Positions 6,610-9,667 of a stretch of DNA of 9,667 nt are shown here, piece after piece (the first letter of the stretch is position 1; each line of letters opens with the position of its first letter). The stretch is taken from NCBI GenBank assembly GCA_947176875.1, contig CAMWSI010000019.1, forward strand, positions 1-9,667, given 5' to 3'. The position numbers were made by a program, and so were the translations under genes. Under the pieces are notes generated by a model, which saw only the letters and a list, made by a program, of their open reading frames with translations, was not told where the DNA came from and searched no databases. The stretch is from an uncultured Bacteroidales bacterium (GTDB taxonomy: Bacteria; Bacteroidota; Bacteroidia; Bacteroidales; P3).

Positions 6610-7212
6610 ATGGAATGGATAGCATCGGTTGTGAGTGCCGTGGGCACCATCATCGCGGCCTGGTTCGCGTACAACCAATATACGAAAAACAAGATAACGG
6701 ACTTGAAGATTGAGCAGTTCAAGAAGGAAGAGGGCGCGAAGAGCAAACGTCGGAACGACAGTTCGGCCATCGTGTTCGGGGAACTGTGGAACGTGCTGTA
6801 TTCGCTCAGTGCGGACCGGGTATATATCGTGCAGCCGCATCCGCTCGGCAACGAGTGCCTGCTGTCGGTCTTTTACGAGGTCAAGCGCAAGGGCGTGGAG
6901 GGAATGCGGGAGCACGTGCAGGGCTTGAAGATGGCCGATTTGGCGAGTTTCAGCAGTGATTTGGCCAAAAACCTGTTTATGTACATCGCGGACGTGGACG
7001 CGGACGTTTCGGATAAGTACGCCAAGTCGCTCTTGTCGTCATACGGCTGTACGGCGGCCGTTATCAAGCGCATGAACGACAACCGTTACGATTGGGTGGG
7101 TTCCATCTTCTGCGAGTTCACGCACCGGATGTCGGTCTCTGATGAAGACGCCCGGCGCGTGTTGCACGAGGCGGCCATGAATATCCAGTACATTCTGCCG
7201 GAATACAAATAA
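6610..7212 (+). CDS. Phage-associated membrane-anchored protein of unknown function
   Basis: A 200-residue protein from the ATG at 6610. A GTG start at 6556 would add 18 residues that are only the complement of the decayed lipoprotein leader and its promoter, so it is rejected. Residues 2-20 (EWIASVVSAVGTIIAAWFAY) form one membrane helix, followed at once by a basic, charged stretch rich in Lys/Arg/Glu (about 25-48). By the positive-inside rule this puts the remaining 150 residues in the cytoplasm. That part is helical and soluble-looking with no motif I recognise. It lies just before the lysozyme gene, 19 bp away, so it may take part in lysis or its timing. A holin is possible by position, but the topology does not match the common classes. 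Function unknown. Confidence 0.7.
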   Translation: MEWIASVVSAVGTIIAAWFAYNQYTKNKITDLKIEQFKKEEGAKSKRRNDSSAIVFGELWNVLYSLSADRVYIVQPHPLGNECLLSVFYEVKRKGVEGMREHVQGLKMADLASFSSDLAKNLFMYIADVDADVSDKYAKSLLSSYGCTAAVIKRMNDNRYDWVGSIFCEFTHRMSVSDEDARRVLHEAAMNIQYILPEYK

Positions 7213-7231
7213 TCGATAAAACAGATATATT

Positions 7232-7666
7232 ATGAAAATCAGTCAGAAAGGCATTGACCTTATCAAGCGGTTCGAGGGGTTCCGATCAAAACCCTATCAA
7301 GACGCTGCCGGCGTGTGGACCATCGGCTACGGCTCCACGCGGGGCGTGACGCAAACTATGAAGGAGATAACCGAAGCGGAGGGCGAGCGGATGTTGCGGG
7401 AGGCCGTGGCGGCCGATGAACGTCAGTTGGCGGGATTCCTGCCCACGACGCTTACGCAGAATCAGTACGACGCCATCTGTTCGTTCGTCTATAACGTGGG
7501 GGTGGCGGCCTTCCGGAATTCCACGCTGTTCAGGCTGGTATGCACGTTTCCGGACGATGGCAAGCGTATCAAGGCCGAGTTCGGACGATGGGTGCATGCA
7601 GGAGGAAAACGGTTGGATGGCCTTGTGGCGCGCCGCGCGGCCGAGGCGGAATTGTACTTGTCATGA
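7232..7666 (+). CDS. GH24 phage lysozyme (endolysin)
   Basis: A 144-residue N-acetylmuramidase of the T4/P22-type family, cleaving the MurNAc-GlcNAc bond of peptidoglycan. The catalytic triad E15-x8-D24-x5-T30 is intact within the signature FEGF...YQDAAGVWTIGYG. The conserved NQYDAICSFVYNVG and the C-terminal GLVARRAAEAELY are present, and length is normal for the family. There is no signal peptide or signal-anchor helix, so it should need a holin or another route to reach the wall. It overlaps the next gene by 4 bp (ATGA, 7663-7666), typical of translational coupling in a lysis cassette. The start ATG at 7232 gives the standard lysozyme N-terminus. Assignment is firm, and the enzyme looks active. 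Confidence 0.95.
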   Translation: MKISQKGIDLIKRFEGFRSKPYQDAAGVWTIGYGSTRGVTQTMKEITEAEGERMLREAVAADERQLAGFLPTTLTQNQYDAICSFVYNVGVAAFRNSTLFRLVCTFPDDGKRIKAEFGRWVHAGGKRLDGLVARRAAEAELYLS

Positions 7667-8202
7667 TTGCGAAACATAAAGAAAAGGCGTGGGCATGGCA
7701 TAGCCTTGTTCTGGGTGTGTCGTCCGGATGGTTTTTGATATGGGCGGCGTCCTGTTCGCCCTGCGAACGCCTCTCGCGCCGTTGCCCGCCCGTCGAATCG
7801 GTGCGAGACAGCGTGTACGTGCACGACACGGTTGTCCGTCATGTATATGTACACGACACCGTGCAGACCGTGCGGCTCGTGCCGGAATACCTCTACGTTA
7901 TGGCACCGGCCGGAGACACGGTCAGAGGCGAGACAGCCTACGCGCGGGCGATGGCCTGGCTCTGCGGCGGGAACGTCTGTCTGCGCTTATGGAACAGAGA
8001 CAGTGCGGCCGTTTTGGTTAAACAGATTAAAGTGCTGGAACAACGCCTGCGCGAAATGTCGCATGTAAGCGAGCGCGTGGAGGTCAAAACGGAGCCTTAT
8101 GTGCCGTGGGTGGTGAAAGTGTTGGCCTGGGCCGGCGCCATCGCCATACTATATGCGGTAGGGAAGACGCTTGTAAGGATAGCGGTGCGGTATAGGCGGT
8201 GA
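7663..8202 (+). CDS. Spanin-like lysis protein (lipobox plus C-terminal membrane helix)
   Basis: A 179-residue protein whose ATG (7663) overlaps the lysozyme stop. The N-terminus is a leader (K4-K8, hydrophobic 9-27) ending in WAAS-C31, a plausible lipobox. Residues 49-79 hold VYVHDTV twice (51-57, 61-67), a beta-prone repeat like those in lysis proteins beside lysozyme genes in Bacteroidales prophages. Residues 115-142 look helical or coiled-coil. Residues 149-167 (WVVKVLAWAGAIAILYAVG) form a membrane helix with a basic tail. An outer-membrane lipid anchor plus an inner-membrane helix is the architecture of unimolecular spanins such as T1 gp11, which fuse the two membranes in the last step of lysis. 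The lipobox is not perfect (-3 is Ala), so a two-helix inner-membrane protein is the alternative. The start at 7540, deep inside the lysozyme gene, is rejected. Confidence 0.7.
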   Translation: MIAKHKEKAWAWHSLVLGVSSGWFLIWAASCSPCERLSRRCPPVESVRDSVYVHDTVVRHVYVHDTVQTVRLVPEYLYVMAPAGDTVRGETAYARAMAWLCGGNVCLRLWNRDSAAVLVKQIKVLEQRLREMSHVSERVEVKTEPYVPWVVKVLAWAGAIAILYAVGKTLVRIAVRYRR

Positions 8203-8216
8203 ACCGGGCGGATTGA

Positions 8217-8242
8217 CCATTTTCGTGAGGCCACGAAAATGG
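8217..8242 (+). terminator. Perfect 11-bp hairpin after the lysis cassette
   Basis: CCATTTTCGTG, loop AGGC, CACGAAAATGG: an 11-bp perfect stem starting 14 bp after the stop codon at 8200-8202. There is no long U-tract, so it could be a terminator or an RNA-stabilising 3' stem. It lies between convergent genes, where either role makes sense. Confidence 0.55.
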
Positions 8243-8257
8243 AAATAAATCATATAA

Positions 8258-8305
8258 TGAATAGCCCCCGAAAAGTTTTATGTCTAACTTTCGGGGGGCA
8301 GTTCA
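8258..8305. repeat. Palindromic repeat, right copy (IS3-end-like)
   Basis: A 48-bp palindrome. It begins TGAATAGCCCCCGAAAAGTT and ends with AACTTTCGGGGGG plus CAGTTCA around the loop TTATGTCT. On the minus strand it reads TGAACTG, six C, GAAAGTT, AGACATAA, matching the unit at 2688-2728 in inverted orientation. Both outer ends keep a TGAA-type terminus. It lies between the stops of the spanin-like gene and the convergent aldolase gene, so it could also serve as a bidirectional terminator. There is no transposase nearby. Confidence 0.75.
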
Positions 8306-8340
8306 AAACAACGCGGCGGATTGGCCTTTATGGCAAACCG

Positions 8341-9336
8341 TTATATCTTGTGGTCGCTGCCCAGCACATTCACGATCTTGTGCATGTACAGTTGCTTGAG
8401 GCCGTCGCGCGCCGGACCCAGGTACTTGCGCGGGTCGAATTCGGCCGGCTTGTTGGCCAGCACCTCGCGTACCGCCGCCGTCATGGCAATGCGGCCGTCG
8501 CTGTCGATGTTGATTTTGCAGACCGCCGACCTGGCCTCGCGGCGCAGCTGCTCTTCGGGAATGCCGATGGCGTCTTTCATCGCGCCGCCGTACTTGTTGA
8601 TGATGGCCACGAGGTCTTGCGGCACGCTCGACGAGCCGTGCAACACGATGGGGAAGCCCGGAATCAGTTTTTCAATGGCTTCGAGAATATCGAAACGCAG
8701 GGGAGGCGGAATCAACACGCCGTCGGCGTTGCGCTGGCATTGTTCGGGTTTGAACTTGTTGGCGCCGTGCGAGGTGCCGATGGAGATGGCGAGCGAATCA
8801 ACGCCCGTATGTTGCAGAAAGTCCTGCACCTCTTCGGGGCGCGTGTAGGTGTGGTGTTCCGCGCTCACTTCGTCTTCCACGCCGGCCAAAACGCCGAGCT
8901 CGCCCTCCACCGTCACGTCATACTGATGCGCGTATTCCACCACCTTGGCGGTCAGCTTGATATTCTCTTCGTAGGGCAGGTGCGACCCGTCGATCATGAC
9001 GGACGAGAAGCCGTATTCGATGCAGCTCTTGCAGAGTTCGAAGCTGTCGCCGTGGTCGAGGTGCAAGACGATGGGCACGTTCACGCCCAATTCCTTGGCG
9101 TATTCCACCGCGCCCTGCGCCATATAGCGCAACAGCGTCTGGTTGGCGTACTGGCGCGCGCCCTTGGAAATCTGGAGGATGACGGGGGACTGGGTCTCCA
9201 CGCAAGCCTGTACGATGGCTTGCATCTGCTCCATGTTGTTGAAATTGAAGGCGGGGATGGCGTATTTCCCGGCCATGGCTTTTTTGAACAGGTCCCGCGT
9301 GTTCACGAGTCCTAATTCCTTATAATTGACCACCAT
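8341..9336 (-). CDS. fba: Class II fructose-1,6-bisphosphate aldolase
   Basis: A 331-residue zinc-dependent aldolase that interconverts fructose-1,6-bisphosphate with dihydroxyacetone phosphate and glyceraldehyde-3-phosphate in glycolysis and gluconeogenesis. The motif HLDHGDSF (92-99) carries the probable catalytic acid D94 and zinc ligand H95. GTSHG gives H190 and LHGSSS gives H233 as further zinc ligands by analogy with the E. coli enzyme; VEGELG (143-148) is the second family signature. SVMIDGSHLPYEENI is highly conserved. Length fits the roughly 330-residue type common in Bacteroidetes. It starts at the ATG at 9336, has a possible promoter in the 76-bp gap upstream, and converges on the phage cassette. 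It is a normal housekeeping gene and marks the right host boundary of the cassette. Confidence 0.95.
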   Translation of the reverse strand: MVVNYKELGLVNTRDLFKKAMAGKYAIPAFNFNNMEQMQAIVQACVETQSPVILQISKGARQYANQTLLRYMAQGAVEYAKELGVNVPIVLHLDHGDSFELCKSCIEYGFSSVMIDGSHLPYEENIKLTAKVVEYAHQYDVTVEGELGVLAGVEDEVSAEHHTYTRPEEVQDFLQHTGVDSLAISIGTSHGANKFKPEQCQRNADGVLIPPPLRFDILEAIEKLIPGFPIVLHGSSSVPQDLVAIINKYGGAMKDAIGIPEEQLRREARSAVCKINIDSDGRIAMTAAVREVLANKPAEFDPRKYLGPARDGLKQLYMHKIVNVLGSDHKI

Positions 9337-9379
9337 GTTTATGAATAGATTAAGTAAATAATTATCAATGCCTGAACTG

Positions 9380-9410
9380 CGAAGTTACGACTTTTTTTCG
9401 GTCTCGCCAA
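9380..9410 (-). promoter_or_regulatory. Possible promoter of the aldolase gene
   Basis: On the minus strand TTGG (9407-9410), a 19-bp spacer and TAACTTCG (9380-9387) approximate the Bacteroidetes TTTG-N19-TAnnTTTG promoter with one mismatch in each box. It ends 43 bp before the ATG at 9336 and begins just after the stop of the upstream gene. Confidence 0.4.
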
Positions 9411-9412
9411 TT

Positions 9413-9667
9413 CTATTTCTTGAGGCATTTCAGGCGGCAGGCCGTGCCGTCGGCGGCCGTGCTTTCGACGAAGTAGAGGCCGGCGGGATAGGCTTCCAGT
9501 CCTATTTCGAAGCACCCGTCCGTAAACACGCCGCCCTGCAAGGCTTTGCCGGCCGCATCGACGAGCCGCCAGCGGCCGTCGCGCCAAGCTTCGTCCGCGG
9601 AGGCCCCGCAGACTACCCGCACGTGCTCAGCGGCCGGTTGCGGGGACAGCCGCCAAAAGGCCGCCGG
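9413..9667 (-). CDS. C-terminal end of a secreted protein with type IX-like sorting domain (partial)
   Basis: The frame is open from the right edge to the TAG at 9413-9415, giving the last 84 residues. The pattern is that of a type A sorting domain: FWRLSPQPAAEHVRV in place of the usual YPNP module, then RWRLVDAAGKAL, then EAYPAGLYFVEST and a basic C-terminus (CRLKCLKK). In Bacteroidetes such domains direct proteins through the type IX secretion system and are removed or anchored at the surface. The catalytic or adhesive part lies beyond the edge, so the protein's role is unknown. The GLYF motif and length of the module are good; SPQP instead of YPNP makes it a slightly degenerate example. 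Confidence 0.7.
   Translation of the reverse strand, partial: PAAFWRLSPQPAAEHVRVVCGASADEAWRDGRWRLVDAAGKALQGGVFTDGCFEIGLEAYPAGLYFVESTAADGTACRLKCLKK

Noticed and set aside
2673..8340. A complete insertion sequence between the palindromes
   Set aside because: No transposase-like frame occurs, and every frame in the interval is phage- or lipoprotein-like. Only end-like palindromes are visible.
8239..9315. A 358-codon rightward frame opposite the aldolase gene
   Set aside because: It is the complement of a well-conserved class II aldolase and its composition (Val/His/Arg-rich) is typical of an antisense shadow.
1..9667. CRISPR arrays, tRNA or rRNA genes
   Set aside because: No regularly spaced direct repeats and no tRNA- or rRNA-like stretch was seen when reading both strands.

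Overview
The window looks like a chromosomal piece of a fairly GC-rich member of the Bacteroidetes, most likely Bacteroidales. Four sequence signals point there: a canonical Bacteroidetes promoter (TTTG, 19-bp spacer, TAnnTTTG) in front of a lipoprotein gene, a signal peptide ending in Ala-Gln, a type IX secretion-like C-terminal sorting domain at the right edge, and phage proteins of the style found in Bacteroidales prophages. GC content and codon use would fit a Rikenellaceae/Alistipes-like organism, but that placement is inference.

Left part (1-2672), host genes. A leftward gene for an exported protein, probably an outer-membrane beta-barrel, runs off the left edge. Diverging from it are a UbiA-family (MenA-like) prenyltransferase and, 88 bp downstream, a radical SAM enzyme with extra C-terminal cysteines. 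These two look like a small lipid or quinone-modifying pair.

Middle (about 2675-8305), a compact phage-derived cassette. In order it holds: a large tail protein that lacks a normal start; an antisense lipoprotein with its own promoter, whose stop codon abuts that of the tail gene; an alanine-rich coiled-coil tail-fibre-like protein; a decayed second copy of the lipoprotein leader, again antisense; a 200-residue protein with one N-terminal membrane helix; a GH24 lysozyme with an intact catalytic triad; and, overlapping it by 4 bp, a protein with an N-terminal lipobox and a C-terminal membrane helix, shaped like a unimolecular spanin. No capsid, terminase, integrase or transposase is present. 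Host genes lie directly on both sides, so within this window the phage material is reduced to tail-tip, fibre and lysis functions. Two related palindromic repeats, inverted relative to each other and resembling abutted IS3-type ends, bracket the cassette.

Right part (8341-9667), host genes on the minus strand: a class II fructose-bisphosphate aldolase that converges on the phage cassette, and the C-terminal end of a protein with a type IX-like sorting domain that enters from beyond the right edge.

The points most worth a second look are the bracketed minimal tail/lysis cassette, the duplicated antisense lipoprotein module and its decayed copy, the spanin-like protein, and the truncated 5' end of the tail gene.
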